Positions 1 through 9,454 of a stretch of DNA of 46,058 nt are shown one piece after another. The notes under the pieces are model-generated. The model searched no databases. It saw nothing but the letters and a program-made list of their open reading frames with translations, and was not told the origin of the DNA. Both the position numbers and the translations under genes were made by a program. Every line of letters begins with the position of its first letter. Within the stretch, counting starts at the first letter, position 1. This DNA comes from an uncultured Lachnoclostridium sp. (GTDB lineage: Bacteria; Bacillota; Clostridia; Lachnospirales; Lachnospiraceae), in assembly GCA_947369165.1 (NCBI GenBank), contig CANBKJ010000013.1:1-46058 (forward strand), written 5' to 3'.

Positions 1-213
1 ATATAATATTGCATATTTCTACTTATTTCTCAATTGCAATAAATCTGATATCGAGAATCGAACTCATAATGTGGCACCAACTGCCTATCAGCATATTTTA
101 TAATCATACGTACAAGAAACTCTCCTTTCTTGTATATTTTTATAATTTTACCTTACTGGTAATCAAAGGTAATCAAAACTCACGTTCTTTTTTTACCTAA
201 AACCCCCGAAAAA
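1..213. other. AT-rich left edge, no gene seen
   Basis: No convincing coding region is present. The only long open frame on the plus strand lacks a ribosome binding site and looks like random AT-rich sequence. Two adjacent copies of GGTAATCAAA lie at about 155-175. The stretch lies just past the 3' end of the tRNA-Pro gene, a common side for integrative elements to sit, but no integrase or clear attachment-site copy is visible. Confidence 0.5.
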
Positions 214-287
214 TCGGAGCAACAGGATTTGAACCTGCGACCTCACGGCCCCCAGCCGTGCGCGCTACCAAACTACGCCATGCTCCG
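214..287 (-). tRNA. tRNA-Pro (anticodon GGG)
   Basis: Read on the minus strand, the sequence folds as a 74-nt tRNA. The acceptor stem is CGGAGCA paired with TGCTCCG, with discriminator A. The D-arm carries TAGTTTGGTAGCGC. The anticodon stem CACGG/CCGTG holds the loop CTGGGGG, so the anticodon is GGG (proline, codons CCC and CCU). The T-arm carries GGTTCAAATCC. The 3' CCA is not encoded, so it must be added after transcription. The gene has no tRNA neighbours here and lies downstream of, and on the same strand as, the chemosensory operon. Confidence 0.95.
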
Positions 288-376
288 TTTACTATATTAT
301 TTTACTAAATCAGGGCCTATATTGCAATCCCTTTTTTCATTTTTTAAAAAATTTTTATCATGCTGCAAATACAAAG

Positions 377-416
377 GGATAATATCAGGTGTGGTTTTCC
401 CACACCTGACCATATC
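377..416 (-). terminator. Likely terminator of the chemosensory operon
   Basis: A strong hairpin lies about 40 nt after the chemoreceptor stop codon. Ten base pairs (TCAGGTGTGG with CCACACCTGA) close a 4-nt loop, and a further GGATA/TATCC stem lies outside a 3-nt internal loop. On the minus strand it is followed only by a moderately T-rich tail (CTTTGTATTT), so efficiency is uncertain. Confidence 0.55.
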
Positions 417-455
417 CTTTTGACATCATATATAAAGCAATATGCTCAATGATCA

Positions 456-1805
456 TCAATACTTGTCAAATCCATCTCCAAGGGAAATGATCTGTTCATT
501 CATATTAATCTTTGATGATGACATAGAACTGTCTCCACGGAAACTAGCAGCTCCCGAATCAGAACCTGTATTGTAGATAGAAAGCAGATCGCGCATGCGT
601 GTCGCCTGATTTGATAACTCTTCACTGGCTGCCGCACACTGCTCACTGGTAGCAGAGTTGGTCTGTACCACCTGGGAAACCTGAGATATAGCCTGCTCGA
701 TCTGCACTACAGCAGTCGTCTGATAATTAGAAGACTCGGCAATACCATTAATGATCACTTCACTCTTCTGAACTACATCTGTAATAATATCCAGCGCCTT
801 TGCTGTGTCATCTGCGATCTTAGAGCCTGCTCCTACCTTCACGATAGAATCTTCAATAAGCTCTGCTGTCTCTGCTGCTGCTGCTGCACTTTTAGCAGCA
901 AGGCTTCTAACCTCTTCTGCTACGACAGCAAAACCTTTTCCTGCTTCACCAGCTCTTGCTGCCTCAACTGCTGCGTTCAATGCAAGAATATTGGTCTGGA
1001 ATGCAATGTCATCGATTACCTTTATGATCTTAGAAATGCTCTCGGAAGACTTATTGATATCTTTCATGGCTTCCATCATATCCTGCATCTGCTTATTTCC
1101 CATCTTCACATCGGAGATCGCCTGAACCACTAATTCAGTAGCAGAATTTGCCTGCTCTGCGTTCTGTCTTGTCTTATCTGCGATTTCATCAATGGAAGCT
1201 GTGATCTGCTGAATCGCACTTGCCTGCTCGGTAGACCCCTGCGCCAGAGACTGGCTGGCATCCGCTACCTGAGATGCACCAACAGTTACCTGGGCAGCTG
1301 CATCGTTGATGTTGCTCATTGCATGCTGGTTATCTTCTACCAGTTTTTTCAGGGAATTCCCTAAAAGATCATCAACTGATTTTGGCGTTACCTGCACGGT
1401 CAGATTTCCGTTCGCAACTTCTTCTGCAATGTCCGCCTGATACTTGATATTTTCAATTACTTTTGTATATTCATCTACCAATCCACCAAATTCATCGTTA
1501 TTATGTTTTACGAGCTTAATATCAACTTTTCCCAAAGCAATGTCTTTTGCTGCAGTAGAGAGCTGACCAACAGACACCCGGATGGTCCGGATGATAAAAT
1601 AAGCATATACTACAATAATAAGAATGGAAACAATAATAAGTGCAGCAGAAAATATTAAATAATTTTCTATGTATGCTTCTGTATCCTCTGCCTGTTTGAG
1701 TCTTCTCATAGCAGTATTTTCCATGAATACGTTTAATATCATCAGTAATACAGGAAGCAAAAATCCAATTAATAATTTTGTTCTAATTTTCATATTCTTC
1801 ATCAT
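456..1805 (-). CDS. Methyl-accepting chemotaxis protein without extracellular sensor domain
   Basis: This is a membrane chemoreceptor of 449 residues. Two transmembrane helices (about 11-29 and 49-72) are separated by only some 20 residues, so there is no periplasmic ligand-binding domain. A HAMP domain follows (about 72-125) and then a second HAMP-like segment (126-165). The long helical signalling hairpin has the conserved tip around residues 264-303 ([20 protein letters not shown]). No C-terminal CheR-tethering pentapeptide is seen. The start codon overlaps the cheW stop by one base (TAATG) and has an AGAGAGG ribosome binding site, so it is translationally coupled to cheW. It is the last gene of the operon and the only receptor here. 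It probably senses membrane state or cytoplasmic signals; that is inference. Confidence 0.93.
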   Translation of the reverse strand: MMKNMKIRTKLLIGFLLPVLLMILNVFMENTAMRRLKQAEDTEAYIENYLIFSAALIIVSILIIVVYAYFIIRTIRVSVGQLSTAAKDIALGKVDIKLVKHNNDEFGGLVDEYTKVIENIKYQADIAEEVANGNLTVQVTPKSVDDLLGNSLKKLVEDNQHAMSNINDAAAQVTVGASQVADASQSLAQGSTEQASAIQQITASIDEIADKTRQNAEQANSATELVVQAISDVKMGNKQMQDMMEAMKDINKSSESISKIIKVIDDIAFQTNILALNAAVEAARAGEAGKGFAVVAEEVRSLAAKSAAAAAETAELIEDSIVKVGAGSKIADDTAKALDIITDVVQKSEVIINGIAESSNYQTTAVVQIEQAISQVSQVVQTNSATSEQCAAASEELSNQATRMRDLLSIYNTGSDSGAASFRGDSSMSSSKINMNEQIISLGDGFDKY

Positions 1806-2326
1806 TATACCTCTCTTTCTTCTTCACTCATGTCATTGACCTCTTCAATAAGTGACAAATCTTCGTCGTTTAAAAGCTTATCCGGATCAAGCAGCAGCTT
1901 TACAGAATCGCCAACTCTTCCAATACCATAAACATACTGGTTCTGAGCCTTATCCATACGTCCAATCGAAGGTGGAGGCAAAATATTCTCATCTGGAATC
2001 TCCACAACCTCTGCAATTTTTTCGACGATCAATCCAACTACTGTATCCTTGACATTAATGACAATAATGCAGGTTCTGTCATTATACTCAAAGGGATCCT
2101 GTTTAAACCGAAGCCGCACATCAATCACAGGAAGAATTTTTCCTCTTAAATTAATCAGACCTTTAATATAATCCTCTGTCTCCGGTATTGCTGTGATTGC
2201 CTGAAAACCAATAATCTCATTAACATACTGAATTTTCAATCCAAAATATTCATTTCCAGATTTAAAGGTCATGTACTTGCCTTTTTGTGCGTCGTGCTCG
2301 CTGGTGAGATCTTTTGTTTCATCCAT
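1805..2326 (-). CDS. cheW: CheW coupling protein
   Basis: CheW is the scaffold that links the chemoreceptor to CheA. The 173-residue product is a single CheW-like domain: the N-terminal [15 protein letters not shown] strand, then [19 protein letters not shown] in the middle, and a strand matching [15 protein letters not shown]. The ATG at 2326 is preferred over one 12 nt upstream, because AAAGGA directly abuts the earlier ATG and would not work as a ribosome binding site there. It lies between cheA (25-nt gap) and the receptor gene (1-nt overlap). Family membership is clear. Confidence 0.93.
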   Translation of the reverse strand: MDETKDLTSEHDAQKGKYMTFKSGNEYFGLKIQYVNEIIGFQAITAIPETEDYIKGLINLRGKILPVIDVRLRFKQDPFEYNDRTCIIVINVKDTVVGLIVEKIAEVVEIPDENILPPPSIGRMDKAQNQYVYGIGRVGDSVKLLLDPDKLLNDEDLSLIEEVNDMSEEEREV

Positions 2327-2351
2327 GATTAGCACCATTCCTTTCTATCTG

Positions 2352-4505
2352 TTATTCTATTAATCCTACTGGGTCCAGAATAAGAGCGATACTTCCGTCT
2401 CCTAACTGGGTACAGCCGGAAATTCCTTTTACTTTTTTGATGTAAGAAGGAATTGGTTTTACTACGATCTCCTGTTTTCCAATAAGTCGGTCCACAAGCA
2501 GACAAATGGTCTTTCCCTCTACCTCAAAAATCAACATCATTCCCTCTTCCACATTCTTGTGGTACTCTTCCAATCCGTACCAGTCTCCAAGTCGAAGTAC
2601 AGGGAAACACTCTCCTCGAATCATGATGTATTCTTCACCAGTAGGCTCATGAATCATCATATCCTCTGTCACACTGACAAATTCCTTTATAACACCTGTT
2701 TCCACCACAAAAGAGGAATTTCCTGTCTCCATTACGATTCCATCAATGATCGCCAGAGTCAAAGGAATTTTCAGTGTCATAGTGGTACCCATTCCCAGAT
2801 TACTTTCAATATCCAGGGTTCCACCAATGGACTGGATGTTCTGAACAACAACATCCATTCCCACACCCCTGCCTGAGTATTCTGTCACCTGTTCGTTGGT
2901 TGAAAAACCAGGGAGGGTAATAAACTGAAAGACATCTTTATCTTCATAAGCGGAATCCGGCTTGGATGGATCTAAAAGTTCCTGTTTCCTCGCCTTTTCC
3001 AAAATCTTTTCCCGGTCAAGACCTTTTCCGTTGTCTTCCACACTGATCCAGACCTTACCAGCTTCTGTTCTGGCTGACAAGGTGATCTTTCCGCGGTCAG
3101 GCTTGCCGCTGTCAGCACGTTCTTCATCGCTCTCTATTCCATGATCCACAGCATTTCTGACCAGATGCATCAGCGGATCCGAAATATTTTCAATGATATT
3201 TTTATCCACTTCTGTATGCTCGCCGACCATCACAAACTCAACATCTTTTCCAAGTTTCCTGGAAACATCAAAGACGATCCGGTTCATTTTCTGGAATACA
3301 TTGGTAAGAGGCACCATTCGCATGGACATGATCACATTCTGCAGGTCTGTGGAAATCTTCGCCATCTGTGCTGCCGCTTTGTTAAAGTTGGTAAGATTCA
3401 ATCCCGGCACCTTTAAATCCTGGTTCTGCAGAACAACAGACTCTGAAATCACCAACTCTCCGATCAAATCCATAAGCTGATCCATCTTCTTCACATTTAC
3501 ACTGATGAAAGAAGCCTTTTCTCCTCTTTGCTTATCCTTTGCCAGTTTTTTATGTTTACCTGGCTCCTTGGACTTAATGACAAAATCTCCTGGCGCCATC
3601 TTAGGCTTTGATGGTTCTTTCTTTTCCTCAGCCTCTTCCGCCTTCATCGCTTTTGCTTCAATCTCTTCAGCGCTGGATTCCAGGTCGATTCCAACTACTG
3701 GGTGTTCACCAAAATCAAAGCCCTGTAAAAATTCTTCGGCTTTGCATTCATAGATATCCACTTTCTCAATGTCATAGCCAACTTTAATGATCTCCCTCAG
3801 TTCTTCCTCAGAACACTGCGCCTGAAGCAGAATTCGGAATCCATCCTCCATAATCGCATCGATACTGCTGGCATCGGTGATCAGATCTTCCGGTTCATAC
3901 AACAGATCCTCCGCGATCTCCTTCAGCGAATATACCGTTTTGTAGGCATGAACATTTGCCATCTCTGTCTCTGGAAAAAAGTTTATGTAAATCTTATAAA
4001 AACGGCTGGCACTGTTTGCCACTGGTGCGATATAAAAATGTTTGGGCTCTTCGCTCACATTCTCTTCCGGGAGCTCTTTCCCTTCTTCTACTGCACCATT
4101 TTTAATATTCTCCAAAAAGCTGTCTAACTCAGCGATGATAGCAGCAGGGTCTCCATCCGCCGGGCTGCCTTCCTGTATCTTTTCCATTTCAGCAGTAATA
4201 AAATCTGCCACTTGAAGTACATGCTCTACCAGATCGGCATGAACGACATTTTCGGGATGAGATTCTCTCAGGTAATAAAAAACATCCTCCAGCTTATGTG
4301 AGATGGCTGTGACATTGTCGAACATCATTATTCCAGAAGAACCTTTGATCGTATGCATTGTTCGAAATATCTCATTGATACTATCTTCATCAAAACATTC
4401 CGCATCTTTCTGATCCAGAACAATCTCCTGAAGCTGCTCCAGCAGCTGCTCGTTTTCGAACAGATACGTATCAAGCATTCCTTCTAAGTTAAATTCTTCA
4501 GCCAT
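2352..4505 (-). CDS. cheA: Chemotaxis histidine kinase CheA
   Basis: This 717-residue kinase phosphorylates CheY- and CheB-type receivers under receptor control. The order is: N-terminal HPt domain with the phospho-accepting His51 in MHTIKGSSG; a middle region of about 155-265 that probably binds the response regulator; a charged linker rich in Glu and Lys (270-330); the dimerisation domain (about 335-390); an HATPase domain with N-box HLVRNAVDHGIES (447-459), G1 DNGKGLD and G2 GRGVGMD; and a C-terminal CheW-like domain (about 580-715). All catalytic motifs look intact. Length is normal. It lies between a CheY-like gene and cheW in one operon. Confidence 0.97.
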   Translation of the reverse strand: MAEEFNLEGMLDTYLFENEQLLEQLQEIVLDQKDAECFDEDSINEIFRTMHTIKGSSGIMMFDNVTAISHKLEDVFYYLRESHPENVVHADLVEHVLQVADFITAEMEKIQEGSPADGDPAAIIAELDSFLENIKNGAVEEGKELPEENVSEEPKHFYIAPVANSASRFYKIYINFFPETEMANVHAYKTVYSLKEIAEDLLYEPEDLITDASSIDAIMEDGFRILLQAQCSEEELREIIKVGYDIEKVDIYECKAEEFLQGFDFGEHPVVGIDLESSAEEIEAKAMKAEEAEEKKEPSKPKMAPGDFVIKSKEPGKHKKLAKDKQRGEKASFISVNVKKMDQLMDLIGELVISESVVLQNQDLKVPGLNLTNFNKAAAQMAKISTDLQNVIMSMRMVPLTNVFQKMNRIVFDVSRKLGKDVEFVMVGEHTEVDKNIIENISDPLMHLVRNAVDHGIESDEERADSGKPDRGKITLSARTEAGKVWISVEDNGKGLDREKILEKARKQELLDPSKPDSAYEDKDVFQFITLPGFSTNEQVTEYSGRGVGMDVVVQNIQSIGGTLDIESNLGMGTTMTLKIPLTLAIIDGIVMETGNSSFVVETGVIKEFVSVTEDMMIHEPTGEEYIMIRGECFPVLRLGDWYGLEEYHKNVEEGMMLIFEVEGKTICLLVDRLIGKQEIVVKPIPSYIKKVKGISGCTQLGDGSIALILDPVGLIE

Positions 4506-4538
4506 ATCCTTCTCCTTTCCCTTAGATTCTTGTGTTTA

Positions 4539-4946
4539 TTATATCAGATTCAGCTTTTTTAATGCTTGCTCAAACCTGGTCTGATCAATTGGTTTACCAG
4601 AATAAATGGTACATCCCAGATCGAATGCCATTTTAACATTCTGCTCCTCATTCAATGCGGTGGTCATAATCACCTTAACTTCATTTTCCTTCGGAATATT
4701 TTTCTGTTTCTCCAGATTCCGGATCCCCATCAATGCCTGATATCCATCCATAACTGGCATCATAATATCCAGGCATACCAGATCATAGGGCTCTTCGTCT
4801 TCCAGAGCCATCAAAAAGGCATCCACCGCCTCCATTCCGTCTACGGTCACATCACATTCTCCGTATTGGGACAGGAAACTCACCATAAACTTCCTGGTTG
4901 CGTAATCGTCCTCTGCCAATAAAATCTTCATAATTTTTTCCTCCAT
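4539..4946 (-). CDS. Single-domain CheY-like response regulator
   Basis: This stand-alone receiver domain of 135 residues has acidic residues in LLAEDD, the phospho-acceptor Asp60 in VCLDIMMP, the switch threonines in IMTTAL and the conserved lysine in SGKPID. It has no output domain, so it must act by protein contact, either on a motor or as a phosphate sink. The alternative start at MKILLAEDD (five codons later) is possible. It lies between cheB and cheA, the usual place for cheY. With no flagellar genes nearby, a motor-binding role cannot be assumed, so no symbol is given. Confidence 0.88.
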   Translation of the reverse strand: MEEKIMKILLAEDDYATRKFMVSFLSQYGECDVTVDGMEAVDAFLMALEDEEPYDLVCLDIMMPVMDGYQALMGIRNLEKQKNIPKENEVKVIMTTALNEEQNVKMAFDLGCTIYSGKPIDQTRFEQALKKLNLI

Positions 4947-4958
4947 TCGCGCACGTCT

Positions 4959-5987
4959 TTACATCCTGTTTAAAACAGAATATGTTCTTTTTGCGATATC
5001 TGATAATTTATCCTGATACTCTACGGCGCCAAGATCATATGCCACTTTCGGCATACCATATACGACACATGTAGATTCATCCTGACCGATGGTCCTGGCT
5101 CCCGCCTGTCTCATGGCAAGCAGGCCCTTCGCACCATCTCCACCCATTCCGGTCAGAATGATACCCAGAGCATCCTTTCCTGCCACTCTCGCTACCGACT
5201 CAAACAACACGTCTACTGACGGACAGTGACCATTTACTTTTGGTCCTGCAACCACTTCCACCTGATAGTTTCCGCCTACATTTACAACCCGCATATGTTT
5301 GTCGCCTCCCGGAGCGATCAACACTGTTCCTGGCAGGACCCTGTCCCCGGTACGGGCTTCTTTTACCCTGACCCGGCACTGGTTATCCAGTCTTTTCGCA
5401 TACATCTCCGTAAATCCGGGGGGCATATGCTGTACGACAACGATACCAGGAAGATCCGCGCCATAATCTTTCATCACAGAACAGATCGCCTCTGTGCCGC
5501 CTGTAGAAGCACCGATTGCAATGATCAGATTTTTTCCTTTCGATACAAAATTCTGCTGAACTTCCTGCGCAACTTTCCTTTTGATCTTACTGATCTTAGC
5601 AGTGGAAGCAATTTTGATCTTCACCAGCAGTTCATTGTGAACAAAATTTTCCAGCTGTTTCCTGTCTGTATAGGACGGCTTCGCCACAAAATCCACTGCT
5701 CCAGCGTTCATTGCATCAAATACCTTATCGGAAAGAGAACTAATAACTACCACTGGAAGAGGATATTGTGGTATCAATTTTCTCAGAAATTCAATTCCAC
5801 TCATTCGAGGAAGTTCCACGTCAAGAGTCATAACATCCGGCTTATATTCCAATATGGCATCCCTTGCTTCAAAAGGATCTTTTGCCGTACCTACTACCTG
5901 TATGCCCGGATCTTTACTTAAACTCTGTACTAGCAGCTCCCTGAAAACCATGGAATCTTCCACCACTAAAACTTTAATTGGACGCAT
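4959..5987 (-). CDS. cheB: Protein-glutamate methylesterase CheB
   Basis: CheB removes methyl groups from chemoreceptor glutamates and deamidates glutamines, which resets receptor sensitivity. The 342-residue protein has an N-terminal receiver (phospho-acceptor Asp56 in MTLDVELP) and a C-terminal esterase domain. The catalytic triad is visible: Ser161 in GASTGGTE, His187 in VVQHMPPGF and Asp284 in TGMGGDGAKG. Both domains look complete. It precedes cheR's partner set in the operon: cheR lies 18 nt upstream and the CheY-like gene just downstream. Confidence 0.97.
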   Translation of the reverse strand: MRPIKVLVVEDSMVFRELLVQSLSKDPGIQVVGTAKDPFEARDAILEYKPDVMTLDVELPRMSGIEFLRKLIPQYPLPVVVISSLSDKVFDAMNAGAVDFVAKPSYTDRKQLENFVHNELLVKIKIASTAKISKIKRKVAQEVQQNFVSKGKNLIIAIGASTGGTEAICSVMKDYGADLPGIVVVQHMPPGFTEMYAKRLDNQCRVRVKEARTGDRVLPGTVLIAPGGDKHMRVVNVGGNYQVEVVAGPKVNGHCPSVDVLFESVARVAGKDALGIILTGMGGDGAKGLLAMRQAGARTIGQDESTCVVYGMPKVAYDLGAVEYQDKLSDIAKRTYSVLNRM

Positions 5988-6005
5988 AGCTTTTACCCTT
6001 CTTTC

Positions 6006-6809
6006 CTATTTTTTAAATATTGAAGGCTGTACCAACTGAAAGGGAGTGCTGCTCCGATCCAGCGTCTCAGTCATACCGACAAATAAATACCCTCCCGGCT
6101 CTAGTGAATCATATACCTTTTGCACCAGCTCCCGCTTCGTGGCTTCGTCAAAATATATCATCACATTACGCAAAAATATCGTGTGCATTTTCTTCCGGAA
6201 TGGGAAAGGGTCCATCAAGTTAAATTTTCTAAAAATCACTTCTTTTTTCAACTCATCTGTTGCAGCATAGCTGCCATCTTTCAAGTGATTAAAAAAATGC
6301 CGTTTCCAGTTTGCCGGTACACTTTTCAGATGTTCATCCTCATAAACTCCAGCAATCGCATGGCTCAATGCCTGCGTTGATATATCAGTAGCCAGAATCC
6401 TGGCATCCCAGTTTTTATGCTCCAGTCCCAGGAAATCATTGACCACCATAGCGATCATATAAGGCTCTTCTCCCGTAGAAGAAGCACCACACCAAATACG
6501 CATATCCTTAGAATGTTCTTCTTTTTTCTTGATCCACGGAAGTACGACACTTTTAAAAAATTCAAAATGTCCGAACTCCCTCATGAAATAAGTATGATTC
6601 GTTGTCAGAAAATTCACCAGAGTCTTCTCTAATTCACCGGATGCATCTTTTTCCACATCATTCATATACTCGTCAAAAGAACTCCACCCACCCGATTTTA
6701 AATAATTTTCCAGCCTGCCATTCATTATAACCTTTTTCTGGCTCATGTCAATGCCATACCGCTGTTTTAAAAAAGAAACTATTCTCAAAAACTCATTGTC
6801 CGTAATCAC
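6006..6809 (-). CDS. cheR: Chemoreceptor methyltransferase CheR
   Basis: CheR transfers methyl groups from S-adenosylmethionine to receptor glutamates. The 267-residue protein has the small N-terminal helical domain (1-75), then the Rossmann domain with the SAM-binding motif WCGASSTGEEPY, the acidic ATDIS strand and the FLRNVMIYF motif. Translation starts at GTG, with AAGGAG eight bases upstream. No TPR extension is present, matching a receptor that has no pentapeptide tether. It is coupled with cheB in the operon. Confidence 0.96.
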   Translation of the reverse strand: MITDNEFLRIVSFLKQRYGIDMSQKKVIMNGRLENYLKSGGWSSFDEYMNDVEKDASGELEKTLVNFLTTNHTYFMREFGHFEFFKSVVLPWIKKKEEHSKDMRIWCGASSTGEEPYMIAMVVNDFLGLEHKNWDARILATDISTQALSHAIAGVYEDEHLKSVPANWKRHFFNHLKDGSYAATDELKKEVIFRKFNLMDPFPFRKKMHTIFLRNVMIYFDEATKRELVQKVYDSLEPGGYLFVGMTETLDRSSTPFQLVQPSIFKK

Positions 6810-6849
6810 TGCTCTTACTCCTTAACAACAAAATTTTTTACGTCTTTTT

Positions 6850-7923
6850 CTAACAAAGCTGACGTGCTATTTTATGAAAGATTTTAAATATCTCCGGATG
6901 GAATTTTTTACCAGATTCCTGGCTCATGATCTGCAAAGCCTCCTCTTTGCTGTACTCTTTGCGGTACGATCTTCTCTCTGTAAGGGCACAATACACATCA
7001 ACAATGGATACGATCTGTGCTGCCAGAGGGATTTCCTCTTCTTTTAGCTGTGACGGATACCCGCTTCCATCCCAATTTTCATGATGATAATTCGCCACAT
7101 CAATAGAAATCTGGATAAAATCATTAAAATCACTTGTCACATACAAGTCTTTCAAAAGCTTAGCCCCGATCTGTGTGTGACTCTGAACCAGTACTCTCTC
7201 TTCCTCAGAGAGCTCCGTTTCTTTGTGCAGAACAGATCTCGGAATTCCGATGTTTCCAATATCACAAAGGGGCGCTGCAACTTCAATGGTATCTATATAT
7301 GTATCCGAAATCCGGTCTGTAAACAAAGGTGAAAACTGCATACTTTGTGCCAGAATCCTGCAGTTTTTCTGTAGCCTCTCGATATGTTCGAGACTATAAA
7401 AAGAATTTTCTGCCGCCACGCCAACCAGCGCATACAGTACATTTTTCCGCTCCTGTTCAATCTGTTTCACCTGTTCCTGAACCGATTTCTGGAGACGCCT
7501 GTTATTTTCGCTGACCTTAAGCGTCGCCGCATGGAGAGAAAGGTGTAACTTTACTCTCGCCTGAACGACTTCTGGGATAAACGGTTTGACAATATAATCA
7601 TTTCCTCCCAGGGAAAACCCTTTGATCACATCCTCAGTCTCACCAAAGGCGGAGATAAAAATGACAGGAATTTCTCTTGTCTTCGCATTCTCCTTTAAGA
7701 TCCGGCATAATTCATGTCCACCCATCTCAGGCATGGAAACATCTGTCAATACCAGATCCGGACTGCCGCGTTCTAACTGCTCCAATGCCTGAACACCATT
7801 TTCTGCCGAAACCGGAACACAACCCATGTCTTTTATTATTTCTTCCAAAATCACCCTGTTGGTTTCCACATCGTCTACAATCAAAATTACAGATCCACAA
7901 ATCTCATTTTGCTCAAAATCCAT
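6850..7923 (-). CDS. Receiver protein with degenerate HD-GYP domain
   Basis: A receiver domain (phospho-acceptor Asp61 in LVLTDVSMP, Lys in IVKPF) is joined by a coiled coil (about 135-165) to an HD-GYP-like output domain. The signature HD pair is changed: Cys220-Asp221 in LCDIGNIGIP where active relatives have LHDIGKIGIP, and the following Lys is Asn224. Later motifs survive (YHHENWDGSGYP at 279-290). HD-GYP domains normally hydrolyse c-di-GMP using the HD pair as metal ligands. This one is therefore probably inactive or regulatory, which is inference. The ATG at 7923 lies four bases after the kinase stop, with GAAGAAGGA upstream, and is preferred to an earlier overlapping start. Residues are numbered from it. 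Compare the intact relative at 9455-10537. Confidence 0.88.
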   Translation of the reverse strand: MDFEQNEICGSVILIVDDVETNRVILEEIIKDMGCVPVSAENGVQALEQLERGSPDLVLTDVSMPEMGGHELCRILKENAKTREIPVIFISAFGETEDVIKGFSLGGNDYIVKPFIPEVVQARVKLHLSLHAATLKVSENNRRLQKSVQEQVKQIEQERKNVLYALVGVAAENSFYSLEHIERLQKNCRILAQSMQFSPLFTDRISDTYIDTIEVAAPLCDIGNIGIPRSVLHKETELSEEERVLVQSHTQIGAKLLKDLYVTSDFNDFIQISIDVANYHHENWDGSGYPSQLKEEEIPLAAQIVSIVDVYCALTERRSYRKEYSKEEALQIMSQESGKKFHPEIFKIFHKIARQLC

Positions 7924-7927
7924 CAAA

Positions 7928-9385
7928 TCAATTTCCTTCTTCCGTCTCATGTTCAACGCATGCTTTTAATTCTTCCAGTCCCTTGATTGCTTTTTCGTAA
8001 TTCGCCTTTTGAACAGCCATCTTCAGCCGCAGCACTCCCCTCGTTACCTCTCTGGGAGCCTCTTCTGTCAGCTGTCTTATGGTCTCCATAAAGTCCTCTG
8101 CCTTCTCCCAGTTTTCCATCTCGATACAGAGGATCAGTTTGGATAAAGTTTTACCTAAAATATCTTTGTTCTCCGGCGAACCATATATACGAAAACCTTC
8201 TACCTGGCTTTCTTTCTTCTCTTTCAATTCCAGAACAGTGTCCGGAAGCTCTCCAGCTTTCCGGCCCAGATGGGATTCTGGTGCAATCGGATCGGAATCC
8301 TTATCCTCATCGATGGTAACCCAGATCGAAAAGGTAAAAGTCGTTCCCTTATTCACTTCACTTTCTACGCTGATACTGCCTCCCATCATCTCCACAAACT
8401 GCCTGGTAATATTCAATCCCAGCCCAGTGCCTCCGTATTTTCTTGTGATCGAGGCATCCACCTGTGAAAAACTCTGGAACAATTTATCATAATCTTCTTT
8501 TTTTATACCAATACCGGTATCCATCACTAGGAAATACAGTTCGATGGAATTTTGCACCTGGGCGGTTTCAATGATCTCAACGGAAACGCTGCCTACATGA
8601 GTGAATTTCTGGGCATTTGATAACAGATTGTTCAGGATCTGAACAATCTTCAGTTCATCTCCTATGATATACTCTGGTATCTTCGGTGAGACCGTCACAA
8701 AAAATTCCAGTCCTTTTTCTGTCATCCTGTTCTGATGATTACCGCGTACATAGTCAATCATATTACGAAAATGAAACCTACGGTTTTCCAATACAAACTT
8801 TCCGGCTTCCAGCTTGGAAAAATCCAAAATATTATTGATGAGCCGGTTCATATCTCCGCAGCAGCGCTCGATCAGCCGCAGGGCTTTCCGTTTTCTTTCA
8901 TCCTCTTCCTTCTCGGTCAGATCCATAACATTTCCCAGAATTCCATTGACGGGAGTTCTGAGTTCATGTGTCACATTGGCTACAAATTCAGACCTTACCT
9001 TGAGTGCCTGTTCTGCTTCCTGCTTTACCCGTTCCATCTCCTGATTCAAAAATTCTTTTTCCAGGATATCATTTGCCATACACACATACTGGGATCTTTC
9101 TTCATCCCATAGCATTCGTGCCTCTGCCGGAAAGCAAGTTAGATTTTTTCGATAGGCGACCACATTCTGTATCTGACTGCCAAAGCGGTATTCTGTTGAA
9201 AATCCATCCTCAATCTGTTGAAACTCATTGGGAAAAATGCTGCTAATGTGACTGCCGCACAACTCATCTCCATATTCCAGTTCCTCTTTCGCAGCAGCAT
9301 TCGCATATGTAATGATACCTTCCTGGCTAAACATAAGGATCATTTCCAAAGCGTTCTCAACAGGCAGTGCTCCAACCTGATCCAT
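7928..9385 (-). CDS. Soluble PAS-domain sensor histidine kinase
   Basis: This 485-residue cytoplasmic kinase has no transmembrane segment. A PAS-like domain (about 10-110) is followed by a short coiled coil, then the HisKA domain with His140 in FVANVTHELRTPVNG. The ATPase domain carries N-box NLLSNAQKFT, G1 DTGIGIKKED and G2 GGTGLGLNI. The last 90 or so residues are helical and recall an HPt fold, but lack the HxxKG phosphohistidine motif. No receiver domain is attached, unlike typical hybrid kinases. The ATG at 9385 has GGAGG five bases upstream and is preferred to a GTG four codons earlier. The two receiver/HD proteins encoded on either side are its likely phosphoryl targets, perhaps through the divergent HPt protein; this is inference from position. 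Confidence 0.9.
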   Translation of the reverse strand: MDQVGALPVENALEMILMFSQEGIITYANAAAKEELEYGDELCGSHISSIFPNEFQQIEDGFSTEYRFGSQIQNVVAYRKNLTCFPAEARMLWDEERSQYVCMANDILEKEFLNQEMERVKQEAEQALKVRSEFVANVTHELRTPVNGILGNVMDLTEKEEDERKRKALRLIERCCGDMNRLINNILDFSKLEAGKFVLENRRFHFRNMIDYVRGNHQNRMTEKGLEFFVTVSPKIPEYIIGDELKIVQILNNLLSNAQKFTHVGSVSVEIIETAQVQNSIELYFLVMDTGIGIKKEDYDKLFQSFSQVDASITRKYGGTGLGLNITRQFVEMMGGSISVESEVNKGTTFTFSIWVTIDEDKDSDPIAPESHLGRKAGELPDTVLELKEKKESQVEGFRIYGSPENKDILGKTLSKLILCIEMENWEKAEDFMETIRQLTEEAPREVTRGVLRLKMAVQKANYEKAIKGLEELKACVEHETEEGN

Positions 9386-9454
9386 ATCTTCCTCCACACA
9401 TAGAAAGACAGCGTAAAAAGCAGCAGTTTCCTTCTACTCCGCCGTCTGTTCCAT

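Noticed and set aside
45-75. tRNA T-arm-like sequence near the left edge that might mark an attachment site
   Set aside because: Only a dozen bases (GAGTTCGATTCTC on the minus strand) resemble a T-arm. They do not match the tRNA-Pro gene beside them, and no integrase is in view.
7924-7956. Upstream ATG giving the second receiver/HD protein 11 extra residues
   Set aside because: It overlaps the kinase gene and lacks a ribosome binding site; the ATG at 7923 has GAAGAAGGA in front.
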